64,000 bases of DNA, taken from the NCBI RefSeq assembly GCF_002967075.1, contig NZ_PUGE01000002.1, positions 434,001 through 498,000 of the forward strand. Reading direction: 5' to 3'. The translations under genes and the position numbers were made by a program. This document shows positions 52,682-62,100 of this stretch, piece by piece. This stretch comes from Corynebacterium sp. J010B-136. GTDB lineage: Bacteria; Actinomycetota; Actinomycetes; Mycobacteriales; Mycobacteriaceae. The number at the start of each line of letters is the position of its first letter. Position 1 is the first letter of the stretch. The notes under the pieces are model-generated. The model searched no databases and was not told the DNA's origin. It was given only the letters and a program-made list of their open reading frames with translations.

Positions 52682-53478
52682 CGTCCTTGTACACTCCCAC
52701 CTCAAAGACTGGGAACATCCGGACGTGGCTTGCGGTCTCGGGTGTAATCTTCATGACCGTGCTCGCTGCTGCACCAGGATTAGGCGGCGTCGAAATCGAT
52801 ATACGCTCACTCATCCGCAACTGGAGCAACGGCTACAACAAACTCCTGCAGATGCTCCAGCCCAACTTTGAGTTCGTCCCACGCACCATAGGACCAATGG
52901 TTGAAGCTTTGCAGATGGCCTGGGTGGGTGCTGCCATCTCCGCGATAATCTCCGTCCCGCTCACGCTATGGGCGGCGCAAGCTACGAACCACTCAACAAC
53001 CGGACGATTTATCGTTCGGACCTTCATCAACGTTGTCCGCGCCGTACCAGACCTGGTCTATGCCACCGTCTTGGTCGCAATGGTTGGCGTGGGTGCTCTA
53101 CCTGGTGTGATGACGCTTATCTTGTTCAACATCGGAATCGTGGTCAAGCTGGTCTCCGAATCGATTGATTCTGGCGACCATGACTACATGGAAGCCGGCC
53201 GGGCAGCTGGCGGTACCCAGTTTCAGATCAATCGTGCAATGACCATGCCACAAGTTCTACCGCTCTTCATGAATCAATGGCTCTACACCTTGGAACTTAA
53301 CGTGCGCATTTCAGCAATCCTGGGCATTGTCGGTGCTGGCGGAATCGGACGCCTGCTTGATGAGCGCCGGTCGTTCTACGCTTACAGTGATGTTTCCGTG
53401 ATTATCCTCGAGATCCTCATCGTCGTCATCGCCATTGAGCTGCTATCTAACTACCTGCGCAGGCGGTGGACTTCATGA
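52678..53478 (+). CDS. Phosphonate-type ABC importer, permease 1 (PhnE-like)
   Basis: A 266-residue protein with about six TM segments. The PhnE signature is present: [21 protein letters not shown], and the coupling loop [26 protein letters not shown] (E-A-x3-G). The late motif [18 protein letters not shown] is typical. Its start overlaps the ATPase gene by four bases (ATGA) and its end overlaps the second permease gene by 13 bases. The two permeases share only moderate identity, so the channel is a heterodimer. Confidence 0.87.
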   Translation: MTSLYTPTSKTGNIRTWLAVSGVIFMTVLAAAPGLGGVEIDIRSLIRNWSNGYNKLLQMLQPNFEFVPRTIGPMVEALQMAWVGAAISAIISVPLTLWAAQATNHSTTGRFIVRTFINVVRAVPDLVYATVLVAMVGVGALPGVMTLILFNIGIVVKLVSESIDSGDHDYMEAGRAAGGTQFQINRAMTMPQVLPLFMNQWLYTLELNVRISAILGIVGAGGIGRLLDERRSFYAYSDVSVIILEILIVVIAIELLSNYLRRRWTS

Positions 53479-54239
53479 TCTTAAAGGCTTTGGATTTGAG
53501 AAAGCTTGTCCCCGCTGTTCTGCTTGTCCTCGCATTGATGACCCTAGGCATTGAATGGCGAGCGCTTCCGGAGGTACCTGGGCAAGTATGGCACTACCTG
53601 CAGCTTATGTTTTCTTCCCCCGACTGGTCACGGCTTCCACGAGCAGTTGCCGAGATGTGGCGGTCCATTGCGATGGCTTGGATCGGATCTCTTATTTGCG
53701 TTATCGTCTCGGTTCCACTCGGGTTCCTCGCCGCGTTCGGCGTGGGGCCACTGTGGTTACGACAGGCTCTCAAGATCGTGTTCGCGGTTATCCGTGCATT
53801 CCCAGAGGTCGTCATCGCCATCATCTTGCTCACCGTCACCGGTTTAACACCTTTCACTGGTGCATTAGCGCTGGGAATTTCCGGAATCGGTCAACAAGCC
53901 AAATGGACTTATGAAATTGTGGAGTCCGCGAAAACTTCCGCACCCGAAGCAATCCGTGCCGCAGGTGGAACTACAGCGACCATCGTGCGCTGGGGACTAT
54001 GGCCTGCGTGTGTGCCAGCTATTTTGTCCTTTGCCTTGTACCGGTTCGAAATTTCTATTCGAACCTCGGCAGTGCTCGGCATTGTTGGTGCTGGCGGAAT
54101 CGGTAGCATGCTGGCCAATTACACCAACTATCGAGCCTGGGACAGCGTAGGTGTGCTTTTGATAGTGATGGTCGGCATTACGATGATTATTGACGCCATT
54201 TCCGGACGCCTACGCCGAGCTATCATGGGCCAAGCTTGA
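53466..54239 (+). CDS. Phosphonate-type ABC importer, permease 2 (PhnE-like)
   Basis: A 257-residue paralogue of permease 1: six TM segments, LPRAVAEMWRSIAMAWIGSLI, the coupling loop SAPEAIRAAGGTTATIVRWGLWP and [24 protein letters not shown]. The start is a GTG inside the previous gene. It overlaps the frame leading to the regulator gene. Predicted inner-membrane partner of permease 1. Confidence 0.87.
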   Translation: MDFMILKALDLRKLVPAVLLVLALMTLGIEWRALPEVPGQVWHYLQLMFSSPDWSRLPRAVAEMWRSIAMAWIGSLICVIVSVPLGFLAAFGVGPLWLRQALKIVFAVIRAFPEVVIAIILLTVTGLTPFTGALALGISGIGQQAKWTYEIVESAKTSAPEAIRAAGGTTATIVRWGLWPACVPAILSFALYRFEISIRTSAVLGIVGAGGIGSMLANYTNYRAWDSVGVLLIVMVGITMIIDAISGRLRRAIMGQA

Positions 54240-54256
54240 ACTTAGAAAGACACAGC

Positions 54257-55096
54257 ATGATGAACGAGTCTTCACAAACTCAACACCCATTCCTGCCAGC
54301 GGACTCGCCGGCCTCAGCACGTTTGGCGGCAACTGCACGTTCGCTAAAACCGAATCAATACAAGGTTGCGCAGTTTGCCATGGACAACCTGGAAACAGTG
54401 GTGGACATGACTGCTCAGGAGGTCAGCGAGAAAGTCGGCGTGGGACGCGCAACAGTCGTCCGCACTGCGCAAGCACTTGGATACGACGGATTTCCACAAT
54501 TTCGAGTGGCTTTGGCCCGGGAAATTCCGCAGGCACAAAACCATGCTGAAGGAATTGCTGCGGCAGCGGCAGCAGTGGCCGCTAATTTGCAGTCCCTAGT
54601 AATTGATGAAGAAGAAGTCGATCGTATCGCGGGTTTGCTCAGTCGAGCCCACAAAGTGCTTGTAGTAGCTCATGGGATGTCTGCTCCATTGGCGACAACC
54701 TTAGTTGCGCGACTTGTTAGCGTCGGAATTTCTGCGATGATGCACGCGGATCACACCACAGCCAATATAGCTGCGGCTGGGCTCGGCAAGGACTCCGTGT
54801 GCGTCGCAATCTCTGGCTCCGGAGTAAACAAACCAACCCTTCGCACAGCTGCTCTTGCACATAAAGCCGGTGCGAAAGTCGTTGCTTTAACGTCTTTTTC
54901 GAGCACCCCACTTATCGAGCTCGCCCACCACAACTTGATTGTTCCGAAGGCATACAGCTCTTTTCGAGACGAAATCTATCATGCGTCCCGCGTTGAGCTC
55001 CTGTTCGTTTGCGAACAACTAGCAGCACGAACCGCTCCTTCACGCAGTTTGAAGGCCGACCCGCTAGATATTGTCAGTGAAGGATTGCGCGAATAG
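54257..55096 (+). CDS. RpiR/MurR-family regulator with SIS domain
   Basis: A 279-residue regulator. The N-terminal helix-turn-helix (about 24-95) has VVDMTAQEVSEKVGVGRATV-type sequence and AQALGYDGFPQFRVALARE. The C-terminal SIS (sugar isomerase) domain (about 125-260) has VLVVAHGMSAPLATTLVARL and CVAISGSGVNKPTLRTAALA, then AKVVALTSFSSTPLIELA. SIS regulators usually sense phosphosugars, which suggests that the imported compound or its product is a sugar phosphate or similar. I choose ATG 54257 with AGAAAGA upstream; a TTG start 21 bases earlier is possible. Last gene of the inserted operon. Confidence 0.86.
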   Translation: MMNESSQTQHPFLPADSPASARLAATARSLKPNQYKVAQFAMDNLETVVDMTAQEVSEKVGVGRATVVRTAQALGYDGFPQFRVALAREIPQAQNHAEGIAAAAAAVAANLQSLVIDEEEVDRIAGLLSRAHKVLVVAHGMSAPLATTLVARLVSVGISAMMHADHTTANIAAAGLGKDSVCVAISGSGVNKPTLRTAALAHKAGAKVVALTSFSSTPLIELAHHNLIVPKAYSSFRDEIYHASRVELLFVCEQLAARTAPSRSLKADPLDIVSEGLRE

Positions 55097-55098
55097 CG

Positions 55099-57363
55099 CT
55101 ACCGGAATTCCTCCGGCCAGTGCCCAACAATGGTCAAGGTCTGTGTCGCGCGCGTTAGGGCTACGTAGAGGTCATTGACACCCAGCGGACTGCGGTTGAT
55201 GATCTCCTCCGGATTAACCACGGTGACGTGGTCGAACTCGAGCCCCTTCACCTCTTCGACATTGCTGACATCAATAATCGCATTGAGCCGGCCGCCCTCA
55301 TCGGTGAAGATGCCCGCCTCCAATGGCCCCTCGGCATCGTCGGAGTCGATAAAGCGCACCGGTTCGCCATCGCGGATGGACTCAGTGGGCTGTGCATACT
55401 CATCGACGCTGCGGCGTACCTTATACGCCAAATCCGCAATCGGTTGAGGAGTGCGGTAGTTGACCGTGAGCTGATGCACGCGAAAACGCTCGCCCACAAA
55501 TTCACTCAAGGTATCTTCCCACGCATCCACGCCAGCAGGGGAGCTGGTCTGGCCGGTATCGCCAACCACCGTCATCCAACGCGACGGTGTACGGCGAAAG
55601 ACCATGCGCCATTCCATTGGCGTGAGCTCTTGCGCCTCATCGATGACCACATGGCCATACGCCCAGGTGTAATCCGCAGCAGCACGCTCCGCCGTTGAGC
55701 GATGGTCCACGGTTTGCTGACGTCGCGCCAAGGTCTCAGCGTCGATAACGTCATGCGCGGACAAAATCTCCGCCTCAAACATGTCATCGTCATTATCGGT
55801 CGACATCGACGAAGACAAGATATCCAAAGCATCCTCAGCATCAGCGACCTGTTCTTTCCACGCTGCGCGCTCGGCTTCCTGCTGTGCTTCCACGTCCGGC
55901 ATGCCTACCAGCACAGCCAACTCATCTAAGAGCGCCACATCAGATACCGACCAGACTTCCTCGCCATCAAATTGCCACGGACGGTACAGCGCCGAACGCG
56001 TCTCATCGTCATAGTCATAAGCAGCATGCTCAATGGCTTCTTCCGAGCCCAAAAGCTCCGCCAAGACTTGTTGGGGAGTCAGGGTGGGCCAGAAGGCATC
56101 GATAAGCTCTTGCACCGCTGGGGTATCGGAGAGGTCATCGAAGAGCTGATCCACATCCGCACGCGAGAGCAGATTTTGCCCACCGAGCGGATCAGCGCCG
56201 ATTTTATCCGCCATCTGCTCCGCCAACGACTGCACGAAGTGCTCGATGAAAGCACCGCGGGCATCGTTGTGCGGCTTGCGCGAACGACGCGCGCGAGTAC
56301 GCGCAGCCTTGACCATCGCAGGGGTCGCAGTCAAGTACAGTTGCTCGACTTTGATGGTGACATCCTCATCGGGCACGACCTGATAGGCCTGCAACGCCGC
56401 GCGCAAAATATCGACCATTGCCGCAGAGCCCTTAATCTCACGCGTCAGCAGACTGTCCTGCGCGGTCGCGGTGACACCGGGGAAAAGCTGCGAAATCGTA
56501 GACAACACCACGCCGGTTTCACCCAGTTCGGGCAGCACGCGCGAAATATAGTCCAAGAAAGTCGAATTCGGGCCCAGGATGAGCACGCCGGTAGAAGACA
56601 GACGCTCACGGTGGTTATAGAGCAAATACGCTATACGATGCAACGCCACCGCCGTCTTGCCCGTACCCGGGCCGCCGTCGACGACCATGACCCCACGGCG
56701 TTCATCGCGAATGATCTCATCTTGCTCGCGCTGGATGGTTTCCACGATGGAATTCATGTGCGAGGTACGCGCGCGGTCCATCGCCTGGTGCAGTGCGGAT
56801 TCGCTGGTGATGCTGACGTCATCTTCTTCGACGTAACTTGCGGCGAGTTCGCGGGAGAGCACTTCATCGGTGATATCTGTGACCGTGCGTCCCTTGGTGC
56901 GGATATGGCGGCGCACCGCGACATCTTCCGGCTGCGCTGTCGTAGCGAGGTAGAAAGGCCGCGCCATAGGTGCGCGCCAATCTAACAGCAACGTGCGGTA
57001 ATTTTCTTCGCGGGCATCTAGGCCCATCCGGCCGATGTAGCGGCGGTCTAAACCTTCCGTAGTGGGGTTATCGCCGGGTGCGTTAACATCCACGCGGCCA
57101 AAGACAAGCCCGAGCTGCGCGAGATTGAGGCGGTCTAGTTTATCTTGCAGTAGGTGGTATTCGGTTTCACGGCGCACAAGTGCATCGGAATCAGGGTTGG
57201 CAGGATCGACATCTGCCTGTACTTCATTCAGGCGCTGGTTGGCATCAGCAACTTCTTTATCCAAGCGGTCGAAGAGCATGTCAACATAGGTCTGCTCAGC
57301 GGCAATAGCTTGGGTTTTAGGGTGAGATGGGTTAGGTGTTGACGACGTGGTCACGGAGGGCAT
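55099..57363 (-). CDS. HelD-family RNA polymerase-recycling helicase
   Basis: A 754-residue superfamily 1 (UvrD/Rep) ATPase. The N-terminal helical domain and the insertion YIGRMGLDAREENYRTLLLDWRAP lead to Walker A VVDGGPGTGKTAVALHRIAYLL (about residues 222-243), motif II HVVIDEAQELTPMEWRMVFRR, VVGDTGQTS, and the terminal motifs VEEVKGLEFDHVTVV and VNDLYVALTRATQTLTIVG. This matches actinobacterial HelD/HelR, which removes RNA polymerase from DNA; some confer rifampicin tolerance. I choose ATG 57363 with AAGGA five bases upstream. Its 3' end contains the right copy of the 17-bp repeat. Confidence 0.88.
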   Translation of the reverse strand: MPSVTTSSTPNPSHPKTQAIAAEQTYVDMLFDRLDKEVADANQRLNEVQADVDPANPDSDALVRRETEYHLLQDKLDRLNLAQLGLVFGRVDVNAPGDNPTTEGLDRRYIGRMGLDAREENYRTLLLDWRAPMARPFYLATTAQPEDVAVRRHIRTKGRTVTDITDEVLSRELAASYVEEDDVSITSESALHQAMDRARTSHMNSIVETIQREQDEIIRDERRGVMVVDGGPGTGKTAVALHRIAYLLYNHRERLSSTGVLILGPNSTFLDYISRVLPELGETGVVLSTISQLFPGVTATAQDSLLTREIKGSAAMVDILRAALQAYQVVPDEDVTIKVEQLYLTATPAMVKAARTRARRSRKPHNDARGAFIEHFVQSLAEQMADKIGADPLGGQNLLSRADVDQLFDDLSDTPAVQELIDAFWPTLTPQQVLAELLGSEEAIEHAAYDYDDETRSALYRPWQFDGEEVWSVSDVALLDELAVLVGMPDVEAQQEAERAAWKEQVADAEDALDILSSSMSTDNDDDMFEAEILSAHDVIDAETLARRQQTVDHRSTAERAAADYTWAYGHVVIDEAQELTPMEWRMVFRRTPSRWMTVVGDTGQTSSPAGVDAWEDTLSEFVGERFRVHQLTVNYRTPQPIADLAYKVRRSVDEYAQPTESIRDGEPVRFIDSDDAEGPLEAGIFTDEGGRLNAIIDVSNVEEVKGLEFDHVTVVNPEEIINRSPLGVNDLYVALTRATQTLTIVGHWPEEFR
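55111..55127. repeat. 17-bp direct repeat, right copy (within helD-like gene)
   Basis: CTCCGGCCAGTGCCCAA, identical to 50103-50119, encodes VGHWPEE on the minus strand as part of the helD C-terminus, immediately before the stop codon. Confidence 0.8.
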
Positions 57364-57387
57364 CAACTTCCTTGGGTGATGAGAGAT

Positions 57388-57430
57388 GAAAAATGAAACA
57401 ACGGCCCAGCATACAAAAAGCTGGGCCGTT
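57388..57430 (-). terminator. Intrinsic terminator of the DoxX-like gene
   Basis: On the minus strand AACGGCCCAGC (57430-57420) pairs with GCTGGGCCGTT (57410-57400), 11 bp with a nine-base loop, followed by GTTTCATTTTT. It separates the DoxX-like gene from the helicase gene. Confidence 0.85.
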
Positions 57431-57450
57431 GCGGGTAAACGTAGAAGAAT

Positions 57451-58428
57451 TTAGATGTTCTTGCCTACCTTTTTAATTGCCTTAGCGATCTTCTTATCGG
57501 CTTCCTTCTGGAATTTACCAGCCTTCTTATTCCACTTTTTCATGGAACGACCGCTGGACTTTTCTGCCTTGTTCAAAGCCTTATCGGCCTTGTCCTGAGC
57601 CTTGGAAGCGTTCTTGACTACTGCCTTGCGTGCGGTCTTCGCGTTATCCTGTGCAGCATCGAGCCAGTCGCCAGCGTTGTTGTTGACAAAGCCGCGTGCG
57701 GATTCGCCGTAATCCTTGGCGGTGTCGCGCACGTTAGCGATAAGGCCTTTGCCGGCCTTTTGCCAATCGTCCTTATTGTCATCAACATAAGAGCGCGCTT
57801 CATCCACGTAGGACTTTGCGGTGTGCAGCAATTCCTTGCCGGTGTCCTGCCAGTCATCCTTGTGGTCATCGACGTAGCTGGAGACGCGATCAGTGGTGTC
57901 TTCGAACCAGTCGGTGGCCTTGCCGGTGAGGTTTTGCGTCTCAGACTTGGTTGGCAGCGCTGCCTGGACCTTCTTGCTGGTGCGCTCGCCGGCCTTCTTT
58001 GCGCGCCAGCCTAGCGATGGCTTGCCCTCACGGTCCTGGGTGGTGATAAACAAAGCACCGAGCAGGGCAGTGTTGGTAATCAGGGCATTGCGGCCATCGG
58101 TCTTTTCCTTTTCGGAATCTGCAGACCAGAAGGCATTAGCGCCCACCAGCGCTGGCAGGGTAGTGCCAGCCAGGACTGCAGCGGAGGTGCGCGGTGCCTT
58201 GCCGAGCGCCAGGAGGGAACCTGCGCCAACGCGTGCGCCAGCGAGGCCGCGAGCAACAAGCTCCGGGTCATTAGGAACGAAGCTTGCGTATTCACGAGGC
58301 AAAACCTTGCGCAGACGGGCCAGCATGTTTTCGGTCTCTTCGACGTGCTGGTCAGTGTTGCGTAGTGTGTCCACGCCATCCCACACGAAGAAGGATGCGA
58401 GCATCGGACGGGCGATCTTACGTAGCAT
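57451..58428 (-). CDS. DoxX-family membrane protein with basic repeat tail
   Basis: A 325-residue protein in two parts. Residues 1-130 resemble the DoxX family (ARPMLASFFVWDGVDTLRN, then hydrophobic segments RVGAGSLLALGKAPRTSAAVL and ALITNTALLGALFITTQDREG). Residues 165-325 form a charged, lysine- and alanine-rich helical tail with three related units (YVDDHKDDWQDTGKELLHTA, SYVDDNKDDWQKAGKGLIAN, GFVNNNAGDWLDAAQDNAKT), ending in about 70 Lys-rich residues. The tail recalls apolipoprotein- or histone-like repeats and may bind acidic surfaces or nucleic acid. The function is unknown. Confidence 0.78.
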   Translation of the reverse strand: MLRKIARPMLASFFVWDGVDTLRNTDQHVEETENMLARLRKVLPREYASFVPNDPELVARGLAGARVGAGSLLALGKAPRTSAAVLAGTTLPALVGANAFWSADSEKEKTDGRNALITNTALLGALFITTQDREGKPSLGWRAKKAGERTSKKVQAALPTKSETQNLTGKATDWFEDTTDRVSSYVDDHKDDWQDTGKELLHTAKSYVDEARSYVDDNKDDWQKAGKGLIANVRDTAKDYGESARGFVNNNAGDWLDAAQDNAKTARKAVVKNASKAQDKADKALNKAEKSSGRSMKKWNKKAGKFQKEADKKIAKAIKKVGKNI

Positions 58429-58540
58429 GATTTTTAAAGCTCCTTAAACTAAGTTCGCAATCTTTTCTAATCCACCAGTGTACGCAAATTCATCACTCGG
58501 GTGCCGGAATTTTTATGTTTGCCGCAAAATTGTTACGCCA

Positions 58541-59143
58541 TTACCAACGCCTATCCCACCAGGTGCCCAGCTGCGGGCGTTCATCGCCGAGCGTGGTGGC
58601 CTTACCGTGGCCGGGCCAGACCACGGCCTCATCCGGGTAGATATCAAAGAGACGCTCGGTGACATCCTTGTACAAACGCACGAAGTCACCTTCAGAATTG
58701 GTTTTGCCAACGCCACCTGGGAAAAGCGAATCGCCCACGAACAGCTGCGGAACGCCGTCGAGGTTCACCGCCAGGGCCGCGCCACCTGGGGTGTGACCGC
58801 GCAAAATGATGACATCATGGTTGCGGCCGCCGAATTCGATGGTGTCATCGTGCTGCAACTCGACATCGACAGGCGAAGGCAATGCAGGCGACTCCAGGAA
58901 AGCCGCATAGTGCTTCGCGCCAGTTGCTGCCAAAACTTCTTCCAGGGCGCGGACGTGATCCCAGTGGCGGTGCGTGGTCAAAACCTTCGTGATCTTCACC
59001 CCGGCTTTCTCCGCCATAGCGAGGATGGCTGGGGCGTCATCGGCGGCATCGATAAGCAAGCCTTCACCGTCGGCAGCGAGCAGATAGCAATTATTGTCCA
59101 TCTCCGAGACGGAGATGTGATGCAGAGTAATTTCGTTCGTCAT
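58541..59143 (-). CDS. MBL-fold metallo-hydrolase
   Basis: A 200-residue protein with the metallo-beta-lactamase fold of the glyoxalase-II-like group: THRHWDHVRALEEVL (H-x-H-x-D-H), RGHTPGGAALAV (third His), VGDSLFPGGVGKTNSEGDF (bridging Asp) and VWPGHGKATTLGDE (last His). All metal ligands are present. I choose ATG 59143 with AAGGTGGGTGAT upstream; a longer frame extends 51 bases further. Substrate unknown, perhaps an S-acylthiol. Divergent from uvrA with 74 bases between, as in other actinobacteria. Confidence 0.9.
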   Translation of the reverse strand: MTNEITLHHISVSEMDNNCYLLAADGEGLLIDAADDAPAILAMAEKAGVKITKVLTTHRHWDHVRALEEVLAATGAKHYAAFLESPALPSPVDVELQHDDTIEFGGRNHDVIILRGHTPGGAALAVNLDGVPQLFVGDSLFPGGVGKTNSEGDFVRLYKDVTERLFDIYPDEAVVWPGHGKATTLGDERPQLGTWWDRRW

Positions 59144-59217
59144 ATCACCCACCTTACGGGTATGTTCGATGAAGAGTAGAACACTAGAAGTCATCAGAGG
59201 AAGAGAAAAACCAACAA

Positions 59218-62067
59218 GTGGCTGATCGCTTAGTAGTCCGCGGTGCGCGTGAGCACAACCTTAAAGGAGTGGACATTGATGTCCCGCGCGACAAAATGGT
59301 CGTTTTTACCGGTCTATCCGGATCGGGTAAGTCTTCGCTGGCTTTCGACACAATCTTTGCCGAAGGACAGCGTCGATACGTTGAGTCTTTGAGCTCTTAT
59401 GCCCGCATGTTTTTGGGGCAAATGGACAAACCCGATGTGGATTTCATCGACGGGCTCTCACCTGCGGTATCCATCGACCAAAAATCCACCAACCACAACC
59501 CACGTTCGACGGTGGGTACGATTACGGAAATTTATGACTACCTGCGTCTGCTGTTCTCGCGCGCGGGCACGCCACACTGTCCGAAGTGTGATGCGATTAT
59601 TGAGCGGCAGACTCCGCAGCAGATCGTTGACGATGTTTTAAGCCAGGAAGAAAAGCTAAAGTTCCAGGTGCTGGCGCCGGTGGTGCGCAAGCGCAAGGGC
59701 GAGTTTGTCGACCTGTTCGAAGACCTGGCTGCCCAAGGTTTTGTGCGCGCGATGGTCGATGGCGAGCTGATTCAGCTGAGCGACCCGCCGAAGCTAAAGA
59801 AGCAGATTAAGCATGACATCAACGTTGTGGTTGACCGTTTGCAGGTCAAGGCATCTGCGAAACAGCGCATGACTGATTCGGTGGAGACTGCGCTGCGGCT
59901 TGCCGATGGCCTGGTCACCATCGAATACGTGGACAACGAAGAGCTCACCCATACTTATTCGGAGAAGGCCGCGTGTCCTAATGGCCACCCGTTGACCATT
60001 GAAGAATATGAACCGCGTGCTTTTTCCTTCAACGCGCCATTTGGTTCCTGCCCAGCCTGTGACGGCATTGGTACCAAAACGGAAGTTGATTTGGACCTGC
60101 TGATCCCTGATAAGGATGCCCCAGCAGTCGATGCTATTCAGCCGTGGACTTCGTCGCCGAACTCCAAGTACTTTGTCAAGCTCGTCGAAGGCCTGGGTAA
60201 AGCACTCGACTTTGACCCGGAAGCGCCGTTGAGCTCGCTTAGCGATGAACAGCGCGACGCCCTGATTTACGGCTCCGATGAGGAAGTCAACGTCCGCTAT
60301 AAAAATCGCTACGGCCGCCAGCGCAACTGGACTGCGCCTTTCGAAGGTGCCGTGGGCTTTTTAGAGCGCAAACTGGAACAAACCGATTCCGAGTGGGCCA
60401 AAGACCGGCTTTTGCAGTACACGCGACTGGTGCCGTGTCCGACGTGTAAAGGCTCGCGTCTGCGCCCAGAGATTCTCGCGGTGCGTTTAGCCGCGAAGGG
60501 CTTTGACGAGCTTTCCATCGCCGGACTTACGGCGTTGTCGATTGAGGATGCCTCGACCTTCCTCAACTCCTTGGTCCTTGGCCACCGTGAAGAAATTATC
60601 GCTGGTGCCGTGTTGAAGGAAATCCAGGCCCGCCTGCGCTTCTTGCTCGACGTCGGCTTGAACTATTTGACCTTGGACCGCGGTGCTTCGACGCTTTCCG
60701 GTGGCGAGGCACAACGCATTCGCTTAGCGACGCAAATCGGCTCCGGTCTAGCGGGTGTCCTTTACGTACTCGACGAGCCATCGATTGGCTTGCACCAGCG
60801 CGATAACCACCGCTTGATCCAAACGCTCAAGCGCCTGCGCGATATTGGTAACACTCTGATCGTCGTCGAGCACGATGAAGACACTATCCGTGAGTCGGAC
60901 TGGCTTATCGATATTGGCCCGCGCGCGGGTGAGTACGGCGGCGAAGTTGTCTACCAGGGCGAGCCGAAGGGCATTTTGAAGGCCAAGGATTCGCTGACGG
61001 GGCAGTACCTCTCCGGTGCCAAGGTCTTAGGAATTCCGGATACTCGCCGCGAGATCGACAAAGAACGCATGTTGAAAGTCGTTGGCGCGCACGAAAATAA
61101 CCTGAAAGATATCGACGTGGAAATCCCACTGGGAGTTCTGGTGTGTATCACCGGCGTGTCTGGCTCGGGTAAATCTACGGTGGTTAATCAGATTCTGGCC
61201 AAGACTTTGGCAAATAAGTTAAACCGTGCCCGCCAGGTGCCCGGTCGTGCGGTGCGCGTGGAAGGTGTTGAACACCTGGACAAACTCGTGCAGGTCGACC
61301 AATCACCGATTGGGCGCACCCCACGGTCGAACCCAGCTACTTATACGGGCGTGTTCGACAAAATCCGCAACCTTTTCGCCGAAACCCAAGAGGCCAAGGT
61401 ACGCGGCTATAAAGCCGGGCGGTTCAGTTTCAACGTCAAGGGTGGGCGCTGTGAGGCCTGCCAAGGCGATGGCACCATCAAGATTGAAATGAACTTCCTG
61501 CCGGACGTGTATGTCCCGTGTGAAGTCTGTGATGGCGCGCGTTATAACCGTGAGACTCTTGAGGTCTTGTACAAGGGCAAGAATATTGCCGAAGTACTGC
61601 ACATGTCGATTTCGGAAGCGGCTGAGTTCTTCGAGCCGATTACCTCGATTCACCGCTACCTTGCCACGCTTGTCGATGTCGGGCTTGGCTACGTGCGACT
61701 TGGCCAGGCAGCCACCACGCTATCGGGCGGTGAGGCTCAGCGCGTGAAGCTGGCTTCTGAACTGCAAAAGCGCACCAATGGCCGCACCATCTACATCTTG
61801 GATGAGCCGACTACTGGTTTGCACTTTGAAGATATTCGCAAGCTGATGCTGGTCATCCAAGGATTGGTGGACAAGGGCAACTCCGTCATCATCATTGAGC
61901 ACAACTTGGACGTGATTAAGTCTGCTGACTGGATTGTGGACATGGGCCCAGAAGGTGGCTCCGGTGGCGGCACTGTCGTGGCCGAAGGCACACCAGAAGA
62001 CGTTATTGCAGTTGAGGGCTCATACACCGGGCAGTACCTCAAGCCCTTACTGGAGGGGCAGAATTAG
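59218..62067 (+). CDS. uvrA: Excinuclease ABC subunit A
   Basis: Damage-recognition ATPase of nucleotide excision repair. The 949-residue protein holds two ABC modules: Walker [21 protein letters not shown] (about 28-47) and [20 protein letters not shown] (about 640-659), with signatures [20 protein letters not shown] and [19 protein letters not shown]. Two zinc fingers are visible (CPKC at about 123, and CEACQGDG with CEVCDGARY at about 745-775). The start is GTG. A half-site TGTTCGA occurs at 59163-59169 but no complete SOS box is seen. Confidence 0.97.
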   Translation: MADRLVVRGAREHNLKGVDIDVPRDKMVVFTGLSGSGKSSLAFDTIFAEGQRRYVESLSSYARMFLGQMDKPDVDFIDGLSPAVSIDQKSTNHNPRSTVGTITEIYDYLRLLFSRAGTPHCPKCDAIIERQTPQQIVDDVLSQEEKLKFQVLAPVVRKRKGEFVDLFEDLAAQGFVRAMVDGELIQLSDPPKLKKQIKHDINVVVDRLQVKASAKQRMTDSVETALRLADGLVTIEYVDNEELTHTYSEKAACPNGHPLTIEEYEPRAFSFNAPFGSCPACDGIGTKTEVDLDLLIPDKDAPAVDAIQPWTSSPNSKYFVKLVEGLGKALDFDPEAPLSSLSDEQRDALIYGSDEEVNVRYKNRYGRQRNWTAPFEGAVGFLERKLEQTDSEWAKDRLLQYTRLVPCPTCKGSRLRPEILAVRLAAKGFDELSIAGLTALSIEDASTFLNSLVLGHREEIIAGAVLKEIQARLRFLLDVGLNYLTLDRGASTLSGGEAQRIRLATQIGSGLAGVLYVLDEPSIGLHQRDNHRLIQTLKRLRDIGNTLIVVEHDEDTIRESDWLIDIGPRAGEYGGEVVYQGEPKGILKAKDSLTGQYLSGAKVLGIPDTRREIDKERMLKVVGAHENNLKDIDVEIPLGVLVCITGVSGSGKSTVVNQILAKTLANKLNRARQVPGRAVRVEGVEHLDKLVQVDQSPIGRTPRSNPATYTGVFDKIRNLFAETQEAKVRGYKAGRFSFNVKGGRCEACQGDGTIKIEMNFLPDVYVPCEVCDGARYNRETLEVLYKGKNIAEVLHMSISEAAEFFEPITSIHRYLATLVDVGLGYVRLGQAATTLSGGEAQRVKLASELQKRTNGRTIYILDEPTTGLHFEDIRKLMLVIQGLVDKGNSVIIIEHNLDVIKSADWIVDMGPEGGSGGGTVVAEGTPEDVIAVEGSYTGQYLKPLLEGQN

Positions 62068-62088
62068 CCCAGGTAGTTTCCTGGGCTA
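62065..62088 (+). terminator. Short hairpin at the end of uvrA
   Basis: TAGCCCAGG (62065-62073) pairs with CCTGGGCTA (62080-62088), nine pairs with the loop TAGTTT, and includes the uvrA stop codon. The tail GTGTTTG is a poor U-run. Confidence 0.5.
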
Positions 62089-62100
62089 GTGTTTGATGGC

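Noticed and set aside
55972-56985. 337-codon plus-strand frame opposite the helD-like gene
   Set aside because: Arg/His-rich translation without family features; the helicase motifs are on the other strand.
57364-57450. Rifamycin-associated element upstream of the helD-like gene
   Set aside because: The only inverted repeat there is a plain terminator for the DoxX-like gene; the expected GGGGCTTGC-type palindrome is absent.
59163-59178. LexA/SOS box before uvrA
   Set aside because: Only the half-site TGTTCGA is present; the partner half is not recognisable.
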